Below the pieces are notes generated by a model, which searched no databases, had not been told where the DNA came from, and saw nothing but the letters and a program-made list of their open reading frames with translations. Both the position numbers and the translations under genes were made by a program. From Flavobacteriales bacterium (lineage in GTDB: Bacteria > Bacteroidota > Bacteroidia > Flavobacteriales_D > Crocinitomicaceae), in contig CANNKP010000002.1 in the NCBI GenBank assembly GCA_947505255.1, forward strand, positions 1 through 59,350: 59,350 bases of DNA. Reading direction: 5' to 3'. This document shows, piece after piece, positions 9,266 through 18,225 of this stretch (the stretch's first letter is position 1; each line of letters opens with the position of its first letter).

Positions 9266-10512
9266 ATTTTAAAACAATCAGAATAGGCAGAGCAAGTGAT
9301 AATGACATTGTTCTAAATCATGCTTCTGTTTCAAGGAATCACCTTGAATTATTTTATGATGGCAATGGAAATGTTTTTTTAACAGATCTTAATTCGGCAA
9401 ACGGAACCTTTGTAAATGGTCAACGCATAAATGGCTCTGTTCAATTAAAATCCAATGATATTGTAAAAGCAGGAATGAGTGAGCCTTTGAGATGGAAAAA
9501 CTTTAATACTTCAGGTGCTCAAAATGAAACAAAAGTTACCGAGGGAAATAGTGGTGGTTATGCAAATCACAATGATTATGACCATGAGCCAATGCCTAAA
9601 AAAAGAAATGTTTGGAAGATTGTTGGTATTACTCTGTTAATCATATTCTTGTTAATCGGATTATTTTACATAACAAACGAATATATTTTAGTTGATTCGA
9701 AACCAGACGAAGTGGATCCTGAAATGCCAAACGATAAAAGAGATCAACCTGATAAAGTTGAAAAAGATAAAAGAAAGTCAATTGAATATGATTTCAGCTG
9801 TTTGGATGATGAAAATGATTTTGGAACCACAGAGGTAATTGGGGTGTTGGAGAAAGTGGAAACAGAAATGACAGATGCATTAGGTGGTGAAATTACTATT
9901 CAAGAAGAAGCAGAAGTCGGCGACCAATTATTAAGTGATTGCCATGAAACATATGATTTTATTGAGAGTGGTAAAAAAATCGAAAATTTAACTTCTATTT
10001 TAAACCTTCTTACAGCGCAAATAATCGAACCAAAAGGATTTAATTATTCAATTTATTTGATTGAATCAGAAGAGTTGAACGCTTTTACAGCGGGTGCTAA
10101 AATATTTGTAACCACCAAAATGTACAGCTTTTGTAATTCAAATGATGAGTTAGCGTGTGTGATTGGGCATGAAATTAACCACAATGAATTAGGACATATT
10201 AAAGAATATTTACAAAAGGTTAAAATTCTTTCTGAATCGGGAGCTGCACTGAATCAAATACTTACAATTCCTTTTGGGCAAAAGAAAGAAACACATTGTG
10301 ATTTAACTGGAATAGACCTTGCTATTGCCGCTGGATATAATGGCTGTGTAAACATTGTTCTTTGGGAGAGAATGAAAAAAGAATCTGGAGAGGGAGATTA
10401 TAATGCATTTGACAACTTGCTTCGTTCCCATCCATATTCTGATAAAAGAGCCAATTGTTCACATAACCATATCCTAACGAATTATGGTTTTGAATGTGAT
10501 GATTTAAAATAA
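9262..10512 (+). CDS. FHA-TM-M48 metallopeptidase fusion
   Basis: FHA IGRASDNDIVLNHASVSRNHLEL...NSANGTFVNG; TM VGITLLIIFLLIGLFYITN; zinc motif CVIGHEINHNELGHI; ATGA overlap with upstream kinase. Confidence 0.9.
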   Translation: MNFKTIRIGRASDNDIVLNHASVSRNHLELFYDGNGNVFLTDLNSANGTFVNGQRINGSVQLKSNDIVKAGMSEPLRWKNFNTSGAQNETKVTEGNSGGYANHNDYDHEPMPKKRNVWKIVGITLLIIFLLIGLFYITNEYILVDSKPDEVDPEMPNDKRDQPDKVEKDKRKSIEYDFSCLDDENDFGTTEVIGVLEKVETEMTDALGGEITIQEEAEVGDQLLSDCHETYDFIESGKKIENLTSILNLLTAQIIEPKGFNYSIYLIESEELNAFTAGAKIFVTTKMYSFCNSNDELACVIGHEINHNELGHIKEYLQKVKILSESGAALNQILTIPFGQKKETHCDLTGIDLAIAAGYNGCVNIVLWERMKKESGEGDYNAFDNLLRSHPYSDKRANCSHNHILTNYGFECDDLK

Positions 10513-10526
10513 CGCTTTTTTAAGAT

Positions 10527-11330
10527 ATGAAACTAATCAGTATTTTTTTTATCATCGTATTCAACGTTAATGGCGCATTTTCTCAAAGCAGAAATAATAT
10601 TGTGTATGATTTTAGTTGTTTGGATACCGATGCAGCATCAGGCAGTACCTCGCTATTTGGTGATATGGAAAAGGACATGCTCAATATGTTTGGAAATGAA
10701 GTTAGCATTGACGAAGAAATAGAATTAGGTGAGGCAGCATTAAAAGAGTCAGAAACGAACTTTACCTTCATCAAAAAAGGGGAGAAATTAAAAAAAATTG
10801 AAAATATTCTTTCCAAGTTAAATGATGCAATATTGAATCCAAGAGGATTTGATTATAAAATTTATTTACTGGATACAACGCTGTTAAACGCATTTACTGT
10901 TGGTGGAAAAATCTTTTTCACAACTGGAATGTTTGATTTTTGTTTGAACGATAATGAAATTGCATGTATTATAGGACACGAAATTTCTCATAATGAATTA
11001 GGCCATATCACCGACCAAATTAAACGTGCAAAAACAGCGAATTCTTTTTTAGGTGAGGCGATGGGTGGCATAACAGCCTTAATTGGCAATGTATTAACAA
11101 CTCCCTTCAACCAAAAAAATGAAGCACATTGCGATTTATTAGGGATTGATTTAGCTCATGCTGCTGGTTATGAAATGTGCGACAATGTAAAACTTTGGGA
11201 ACGCATGAGTTTAAAAGAAGACCAAGAAAATATCATGGGAATTTTTTCGTCTCATCCGTATTCTATAAAAAGATCAGATTGTTCAAAACGCCATATTGAA
11301 TCAAATTACAATCTAAAATGTCCAAAATGA
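10527..11330 (+). CDS. secreted M48-family metallopeptidase, paralogue of the preceding protease domain
   Basis: Signal peptide; CIIGHEISHNELGHI; YDFSCLD start of mature part shared with previous protein. Confidence 0.88.
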   Translation: MKLISIFFIIVFNVNGAFSQSRNNIVYDFSCLDTDAASGSTSLFGDMEKDMLNMFGNEVSIDEEIELGEAALKESETNFTFIKKGEKLKKIENILSKLNDAILNPRGFDYKIYLLDTTLLNAFTVGGKIFFTTGMFDFCLNDNEIACIIGHEISHNELGHITDQIKRAKTANSFLGEAMGGITALIGNVLTTPFNQKNEAHCDLLGIDLAHAAGYEMCDNVKLWERMSLKEDQENIMGIFSSHPYSIKRSDCSKRHIESNYNLKCPK

Positions 11331-12229
11331 AGTGGATTAAATCAAAGTGGTTTTTAGTTTGTGCAACTGTTTTGGTTGTTGGATTTTTAATGGCTCAAAC
11401 AATTTCAATTCCTAAATTTTCTGGCATAAGTAAATTTGAAATTATTGATTTCACGAATGGTAAAATGAAGGCAAATGCGGTTCTCAAAATTCAGAACGAC
11501 AACTGGTTTTCTTACAATGGAAAAGGACTTCAATTCAACATGTATTATAAAGACCATCTAATAGCAAAAGGCAAGAGCGACGAATCTTTTCGTTTTGAAA
11601 AAAAATCAGAAAATCTTTTCCCCGTTAATGCAGATTTTTACGCAGATTCACTTTTTCACGAGTTAAAAAACATTCTATTTCAAGATTCAATTCTATTGAA
11701 AGTTGAAGTCAGTGGTAAATTCACATTTTTAAAAATCAACTCTTCAACAACACTTGATACGTGGATCGATACAAAAGATCTTGTAGATGCATTAATAACA
11801 AATTCCATGGGTGACGATGGGTTGAAACTTGATAAAGTAAAACTGAAAGAAATCACTATACCAACAACTTTTTTTGATATTAGTTTCCGCTACCAAAACA
11901 AATTGCCTTTCGAAATTTTATTAAAAGAAATTCGCTGCGGTATCTATTCGGATAAGTTATTAAAAACGAAGGTTTCAAACTGTGATTTTCAAGTAGAAAA
12001 ACTGCTTAAAAAAAATCAAAGTGAGCTTATTGAAGGTGCTGCAAATGTCAATAATATTACCTCTACATTTAGTGGTTTATCTAAAGTGATGAATGGATCT
12101 TTGGATTATTATATAAATGGTCATGCTTTAGTTTCAATAGATGGTAGGGAAATAAAAATTCCTTTACGTCAGCATTTTAAAGTAAATCTTTTGACGCAAG
12201 AAATTGTTATTCTAACTGATTTGAACTAA
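11318..12229 (+). CDS. LEA14-like/hypothetical membrane-anchored protein
   Basis: N-terminal TM WFLVCATVLVVGFLMAQTISIP; overlaps preceding CDS by 13 bp; LEA assignment tentative. Confidence 0.6.
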   Translation: MSKMKWIKSKWFLVCATVLVVGFLMAQTISIPKFSGISKFEIIDFTNGKMKANAVLKIQNDNWFSYNGKGLQFNMYYKDHLIAKGKSDESFRFEKKSENLFPVNADFYADSLFHELKNILFQDSILLKVEVSGKFTFLKINSSTTLDTWIDTKDLVDALITNSMGDDGLKLDKVKLKEITIPTTFFDISFRYQNKLPFEILLKEIRCGIYSDKLLKTKVSNCDFQVEKLLKKNQSELIEGAANVNNITSTFSGLSKVMNGSLDYYINGHALVSIDGREIKIPLRQHFKVNLLTQEIVILTDLN

Positions 12230-12240
12230 AAAAGGGGAGT

Positions 12241-14562
12241 ATGAAAATAGGATTTGTAAAAGAAAACAAACTTTATAGAAAAATTTCATTTTCACCGAAT
12301 AAATCGGCTGCCATTGTTATCGGTAGAGATGCATCTTGTGATGTTTCATTTCCTGATATACGAAATATATCTTCGCAGCATGCACAGTTAATTCAAGATG
12401 AAAACAACAATCTTTATATCGTTGATCTAGGAAGTACGAATGGAACTTTTGTCAACGGTAAAAAAATTGAAAAAGGTGTTCAATATCTTTTCTCTTCGAA
12501 TGATAGTGTTAGTTTTTCGGGTGCAGGTGGTTTAACAATTGTTTTTAATCCAGACAGTTTCTCCTCAATTCCAAAATCATCTGGTAATTCAGCTCCTTCA
12601 GGTAGGTTGGACACGACTGATATTATCGACAAATTTAGAAATAAAGCAAAAATAACGCTCGGGAGAAGTCAAGAGAACGATGTTTGGCTGGATCATCAAA
12701 TTGTCAGTAAATTTCATGCTTCTATTGAGCAAAAAGGGAAAGACAATTATATTTTAACTGATTTAGGGTCGTTAAACGGTACCTTTTTAAATGGAAGGAG
12801 AATTTCCGGATCTGAACGCGTTTCTGAACGTGACGTTATTATCATTGGTCGCTATAAATTAAGTTTAAGAGGTCAGGCTCAAGATTTAACGAAAGAGGTT
12901 GCTATTCGAGCTGAGCGAATTTCAAAGCGCTTCAAAGGAGGTAATATTGGATTGCATGGCAGCTCTTTTGAAATTCCGTCTAAATCGTTAATGGCCGTTA
13001 TGGGGCCATCAGGTTGCGGAAAGTCAACCCTTTTGAAAGCATTAAATGGTGATGCTCCGCCAACAAGTGGACGTGTTTTTATAAGTGGTTTGGATTTAAG
13101 TGAAAACTTTGATTATTTGAAAACACATATAGGCTATGTGCCCCAAGATGATATCGTTCACAAGGAGTTGACTGTTGAGCAATCACTTTATTATGCTGCC
13201 AAACTAAGATTAGAAAATGCAACACGAGATGTCATTAATCAAAAAATCGAACAGGTTCTTGAGGAATTAAACATTACACATATTCGCAAAAATTTAGTAG
13301 GTAAAATAAGTGGAGGTCAAAGAAAACGTGTTTCTATAGCAGTTGAAATTTTAACTGACCCATTAATTCTTTTCCTAGATGAGCCTACATCACCGTTGGA
13401 CCCTCAAACGATAGAAGAATTTTTAGGTATTCTAAAGAAATTATCAGAAAAAGGAACAACAGTTATAATGGTGACCCATAAACCTGAAGATTTGAATTAC
13501 ATGGATAATGTGATTTTCATGGCTGAAGGAGGACACATGGTATATCAAGGAGACACCAAGGCTTATTTGAATTATTTTGGCGTAGATGATACAGTGAAAG
13601 TCTACGCACAATTAGTTGCCCCAAAAGCTAAAAATTGGATTGATAAACATAATCAAAACAACCAAGTAGGCGCAGCAAAGCAGGAAAACAAAAAAAATCT
13701 CAGAAGTTTAAATCCAACGAATTTCTTTTCACAATACTGGTGGTTAACAATCAGGTATTTTAACATCAAATTAAATGATGTTATGAATTCCCTTATTATG
13801 GTTGGTCAAGCACCAATAATTGCAGGATTAATTTGTTTGATTTTTAGTAATATCACTTCAGCTGTGCCATTCCTTATGGCGGTTTGTGCTGTTTGGTTCG
13901 GAACAAATAATGCTGCACGTGAAATTGTAGGAGAAGCTCCAATATATAAGCGAGAACGAATGTTTAACCAAGGTGTTCTTGCTTACATGTTCTCTAAAAT
14001 AACGGTTTTGAGTGCTTTTGCAGCGGTTCAATCACTATTATTCACCTTGATTATTTCACTTAATTTCAACGATACATCACCAAGTTGGAATAATCCATCG
14101 GGAACATTTTTATGGATGTTGAGTTTGTCAATAGCCGCAACTATGATGGGCTTATTACTTTCTGCAATTGTCTCAACAACAGACAAAGTAATGACGTTGG
14201 TACCAATTGCGTTGATTCCTCAAATTATGCTTGCTGGGGTTGTAGCAAAAATTGAAAATCAATTTGTTGAAATATTGAGTTATGCTACGTTATCAAGATG
14301 GGGTACTGAAGGTTTTAGTGTAATTCAAAAAGATGTTTCGGCAGAACTTCCAGACCCTTTAAAACCGGGTGAAACATTAGTTCAGACTGTGCCAGCTGTT
14401 GATCAACTTAAGGAAAGTTTTCATGAATCGTATCCAGATAGATTTGGGGATTGGTCATTTCACTTATCATTAGATGAAATTGCTGTTTTAATAATTACCT
14501 GTCTTTGTTTTATTGGAATTTATATTTCTTTAAAACGAAAAGATTCCATTAGAATCAAATAG
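12241..14562 (+). CDS. FHA-FHA-ABC transporter (ATPase plus ABC2/ABCG-type permease), Rv1747-like architecture
   Basis: FHA1 IGRDASCDVSF...GSTNGTFVNG; FHA2 LGRSQENDVWL...GSLNGTFLNG; Walker A GPSGCGKS, signature ISGGQRKR, Walker B LILFLDEPTSPLDP; C-terminal multi-TM. Confidence 0.93.
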   Translation: MKIGFVKENKLYRKISFSPNKSAAIVIGRDASCDVSFPDIRNISSQHAQLIQDENNNLYIVDLGSTNGTFVNGKKIEKGVQYLFSSNDSVSFSGAGGLTIVFNPDSFSSIPKSSGNSAPSGRLDTTDIIDKFRNKAKITLGRSQENDVWLDHQIVSKFHASIEQKGKDNYILTDLGSLNGTFLNGRRISGSERVSERDVIIIGRYKLSLRGQAQDLTKEVAIRAERISKRFKGGNIGLHGSSFEIPSKSLMAVMGPSGCGKSTLLKALNGDAPPTSGRVFISGLDLSENFDYLKTHIGYVPQDDIVHKELTVEQSLYYAAKLRLENATRDVINQKIEQVLEELNITHIRKNLVGKISGGQRKRVSIAVEILTDPLILFLDEPTSPLDPQTIEEFLGILKKLSEKGTTVIMVTHKPEDLNYMDNVIFMAEGGHMVYQGDTKAYLNYFGVDDTVKVYAQLVAPKAKNWIDKHNQNNQVGAAKQENKKNLRSLNPTNFFSQYWWLTIRYFNIKLNDVMNSLIMVGQAPIIAGLICLIFSNITSAVPFLMAVCAVWFGTNNAAREIVGEAPIYKRERMFNQGVLAYMFSKITVLSAFAAVQSLLFTLIISLNFNDTSPSWNNPSGTFLWMLSLSIAATMMGLLLSAIVSTTDKVMTLVPIALIPQIMLAGVVAKIENQFVEILSYATLSRWGTEGFSVIQKDVSAELPDPLKPGETLVQTVPAVDQLKESFHESYPDRFGDWSFHLSLDEIAVLIITCLCFIGIYISLKRKDSIRIK

Positions 14563-14572
14563 TTCAAAAGAA

Positions 14573-14962
14573 ATGGGAAATCAATCAGGAATCTATAAAA
14601 TTGGAAGTTCAAATGAGAATGATATAGTCATTGACCATTTCACGGTTACATTGTTTCATGCTGAAATTTTCAAAGATCCTGAAAACAATGTTTTTTATTC
14701 AGATATGCAATCCAAATATGGGTCGTTTGTAAATGGTAAAAGAATTTTGGAACCCATCTTATTGCAAGTTGGAGATGAATTAACAATCGGAGAAAACCAA
14801 ATAGTTGATTGGGAATACTTGATTCTTGGGAAAGCACCAATTAGAAAAATGCCGATTGAGACAAATAACAATAAAAATTTGATAAAAGATAATTTAGATA
14901 TAGTTCTGATTTATGGACTCATTCTTTTAATGCTTTTTTTCCTTTCTTTTTTATTAGGTTAA
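14573..14962 (+). CDS. FHA-domain protein with C-terminal TM tail
   Basis: IGSSNENDIVIDHFTVTLFHAEI...YGSFVNGKRI; C-terminal IVLIYGLILLMLFFLSFLLG. Confidence 0.8.
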   Translation: MGNQSGIYKIGSSNENDIVIDHFTVTLFHAEIFKDPENNVFYSDMQSKYGSFVNGKRILEPILLQVGDELTIGENQIVDWEYLILGKAPIRKMPIETNNNKNLIKDNLDIVLIYGLILLMLFFLSFLLG

Positions 14963-14989
14963 TAAAGAAGTTAACATTTAAATACTACT

Positions 14990-16375
14990 ATGGAATACAT
15001 CAACAAAACAATCGGTAAATACGCTATCACACGCAAAATAGGCGAAGGTGGAATGGCATCCGTATATGAAGGGATTCATGAGAAATTAGGAACAAAAGTT
15101 GCCATTAAAATCCTGAGTCCAATTTTAGCAAGAAATCCTCAGTTACGTCAACGGTTTGAAAACGAAGCAAATTTCATGGCTTCATTGAATCATCCGCATA
15201 TTACACGTGTTTTGGACATTGAAGAGCAGGATGAAACGCTTGCAATTGTAATGGAATTACTAGAAGGCGAAGATTTGGATGACCGTGTAAAACGAACGGG
15301 TTCACTTTCAAATGCTGAAGTTAAAGTGATTTTCACACAAGTTTTGAATGCCTTTGAGTATGCACATTCAAAGGGAATTGTGCACAGAGATATTAAGCCA
15401 GCCAATATTTTTATAGACAAAAACAATCAAGTTAAAATACTTGATTTTGGAATTGCAAAAATATTTGGAACAGGAAATGAAATGACACAAACAGGAACTC
15501 AAATGGGAACACCTGTTTATATGAGTCCAGAGCAAGTTAAAGGGGAGAAATCAATTGATCATCGATCGGATATATATGCCTTAGGAATCACGCTTTATTT
15601 CATCCTAACGGGAAAAGCGCCTTATGAAAGTGCTGAAGAATCGAGTTTTGAGATTTTTACAAAAATTGTCAATGAACCGATTCCACATATTTCTAACAAT
15701 TCATTTTACGATGCTATCATTCAGAAAGCTGTATCAAAGGACAGAAATGAACGCTATCAAACAGTTGATGAGTTTACTAATACGCTAAATGGTTATGAGG
15801 TTTGTGAAGTAAAAACAATATTTGACTTAAATTCGGATTCAAATCAAGTAAAAGAAACGATTGAAAATAAAGTTGAGCCAACTCAAAATACAATTGTTGA
15901 TCAATCGAAAACTGACAGTTCATTAAATCAAAAAAACAAACTGTTTATTTTTATCTCGTATATACCTTTGCTTTTACTTTTAGGATTTTCTGCAGCCTAT
16001 TTCATCATTTTAGAAGCTTATACATATTTCTATTTCAGACACGAATTTAATGAAGATGGAATTGGATGGGTTTATTATGATGTTATGAAAGCAGAGAATT
16101 CAAATATAGGAATAGTAACATCAATATATGTCTTGTTATCAAGTTTATTGTGGTTATTCCTTTACATAAAGTTTAAAATGAAGATTCATTATATTTTGCG
16201 GATTATTAAAATTATTTTTTCAAGTGTTGTGGGTGTTTGGGCTTTGTTAAAGGCAATGTACTTATTAAATTATTCAACAACTCAAGAAGAGATATTCGTT
16301 TGGATACCTTTTATAATGTTTGAATTATTTTTTGCTATTCTGCTAATTGTTAAGTTTAGAAAAAAATCAATATGA
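14990..16375 (+). CDS. Ser/Thr protein kinase with C-terminal multi-TM region
   Basis: IGEGGMASVYEG, VAIKIL, IVHRDIKPANIF, LDFGIAKIF, GTPVYMSPEQ; several hydrophobic helices in C-terminus. Confidence 0.93.
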   Translation: MEYINKTIGKYAITRKIGEGGMASVYEGIHEKLGTKVAIKILSPILARNPQLRQRFENEANFMASLNHPHITRVLDIEEQDETLAIVMELLEGEDLDDRVKRTGSLSNAEVKVIFTQVLNAFEYAHSKGIVHRDIKPANIFIDKNNQVKILDFGIAKIFGTGNEMTQTGTQMGTPVYMSPEQVKGEKSIDHRSDIYALGITLYFILTGKAPYESAEESSFEIFTKIVNEPIPHISNNSFYDAIIQKAVSKDRNERYQTVDEFTNTLNGYEVCEVKTIFDLNSDSNQVKETIENKVEPTQNTIVDQSKTDSSLNQKNKLFIFISYIPLLLLLGFSAAYFIILEAYTYFYFRHEFNEDGIGWVYYDVMKAENSNIGIVTSIYVLLSSLLWLFLYIKFKMKIHYILRIIKIIFSSVVGVWALLKAMYLLNYSTTQEEIFVWIPFIMFELFFAILLIVKFRKKSI

Positions 16376-18144
16376 TCAACAAAACAATCGGTAAATACAC
16401 CATCACTCGCAAAATTGGCGAAGGTGGAATGGCATCCGTATATGAAGGGATTCATGAGAAATTAGGGACAAAAGTTGCAATTAAAATACTGAGTCCAATT
16501 TTAGCAAGAAACCCTCAGTTACGTCAACGGTTTGAAAACGAAGCAAATTTCATGGCTTCATTGGATCATCCGCATATTACCCGTGTTTTGGATATTGAAG
16601 AGCAAGATGAAACACTGGCAATTGTAATGGAATTACTAAAAGGTGAAGACTTGGATGAACGCGTTAAACGAACGGGGCCACTTTCAAATGCGGAAGTTAA
16701 AGTGATTTTTACACAAGTATTGAATGCGTTTGATTATGCTCATTCAAAAGGAATAGTGCACAGAGATATTAAACCAGCCAATATTTTTATAGATAAAAAT
16801 AATCAAGTCAAAATACTTGATTTTGGAATTGCAAAAATATTTGGAACAGGAAATGAAATGACACAAACAGGAACTCAAATGGGAACACCTGTTTACATGA
16901 GTCCTGAACAAGTGAAAGGTGAGAAATCAATCGATCATCGATCTGATATTTATGCCTTAGGAATCACACTTTATTTCTTATTATCAGGTAAAGCACCCTA
17001 TGAAAGTGCTGAAGAATCGAGTTTTGAGATTTTCATGAAAATTGTCAATGAACCGATTCCAAATCTTCCAAACAATAATTTCTTTAATTCAATCATAAAA
17101 AAATTCGTTGCGAAAGATAGAAATGAGCGCTTCCAATCTATTGAAGAAATTATTATTGAATTAAGTACTTTTGATGATAGTTCAACAATAAAATTGCAAA
17201 CCGAAAAAGATAGTTCGGAGATAATTAAAAGTAATAAAGTTCAATTTCCAAAAAAGAAAATTATTATCAGGGCATCCCTGTTTTTATTATTTTTAGCTTT
17301 TGTCGCTATCTTTTATTATCGTTTGTTTGTGCATCAAATCCCTAATAAAAATAAACTAGACAATGATCTTTCTGAAATGGGATTATATGGGGATATCAAA
17401 AACATTGAAGAAAATTATGATTCTGATCCCAATTGGGGCACACAAACTACAAAAAAAGAAAACGGTCTTTTTTTAAGTGGTTTTCTTGGTAAGGATTATT
17501 TTTCATTCGATAAAAAAGGAAATATTATTCAACATAAATCCATAACCGATTTTAAAAGTTCTAAATATAAACCCAAAATTTACGTAACCAATAATAAAAA
17601 TGTTTATAACGAAGAAAATCAACTAGTAAGAACTTCATATTATAATAATTTGAATGAGAATTGGACAAAATACTCGTATGATAATGGTTATTTGATAAAA
17701 GAAGTATCAAGTGACCCAAATAATTTTTACGAATATGAATATGGCAGAGATGGTAAACTTCTATTCTGGAAAAGCAAAAAATATCGAAAGGAATTTAAGT
17801 ATGATGAAAACAATGAATGTAATTCTCAACTTTTATTTGAAATGGATGCATTGACATATAAATGCGTCAAATTTCATGAGAATGGTAAACTCATAGAAAC
17901 TATTGAATATGATTATGAAGGAAAAAAAACTGTTCAAAAAACAGTAAGGAAATATAATAATTTGCAAGACGAATATTATTCAAAAGTTATTTATGCATCC
18001 AATAAAACTCCAGATATTGAAGAGTATAAATATGACTACGATAAAAATGGAAATTGGGTTAAAAAAGAACGTTTTTCAGTTAATTCAGGCAATAAAAAAA
18101 ATATCATTTCAATTACAAAAAGAAAAATCGAATACTACAATTAA
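16372..18144 (+). CDS. Ser/Thr protein kinase, TM, YD-repeat-like extracytoplasmic region
   Basis: Kinase domain nearly identical to 14990-16375; TM IIIRASLFLLFLAFVAIFYY; C-terminal YxYDxxG-type strands (YDYDKNGNWVKK). Confidence 0.92.
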   Translation: MINKTIGKYTITRKIGEGGMASVYEGIHEKLGTKVAIKILSPILARNPQLRQRFENEANFMASLDHPHITRVLDIEEQDETLAIVMELLKGEDLDERVKRTGPLSNAEVKVIFTQVLNAFDYAHSKGIVHRDIKPANIFIDKNNQVKILDFGIAKIFGTGNEMTQTGTQMGTPVYMSPEQVKGEKSIDHRSDIYALGITLYFLLSGKAPYESAEESSFEIFMKIVNEPIPNLPNNNFFNSIIKKFVAKDRNERFQSIEEIIIELSTFDDSSTIKLQTEKDSSEIIKSNKVQFPKKKIIIRASLFLLFLAFVAIFYYRLFVHQIPNKNKLDNDLSEMGLYGDIKNIEENYDSDPNWGTQTTKKENGLFLSGFLGKDYFSFDKKGNIIQHKSITDFKSSKYKPKIYVTNNKNVYNEENQLVRTSYYNNLNENWTKYSYDNGYLIKEVSSDPNNFYEYEYGRDGKLLFWKSKKYRKEFKYDENNECNSQLLFEMDALTYKCVKFHENGKLIETIEYDYEGKKTVQKTVRKYNNLQDEYYSKVIYASNKTPDIEEYKYDYDKNGNWVKKERFSVNSGNKKNIISITKRKIEYYN

Positions 18145-18225
18145 ATAAATTAAATCAAGGAGAATAAAATAATTGATTAGATCATTATTTAAAAGACTTC
18201 AATAAGATAAAATGAATTTATAAAA

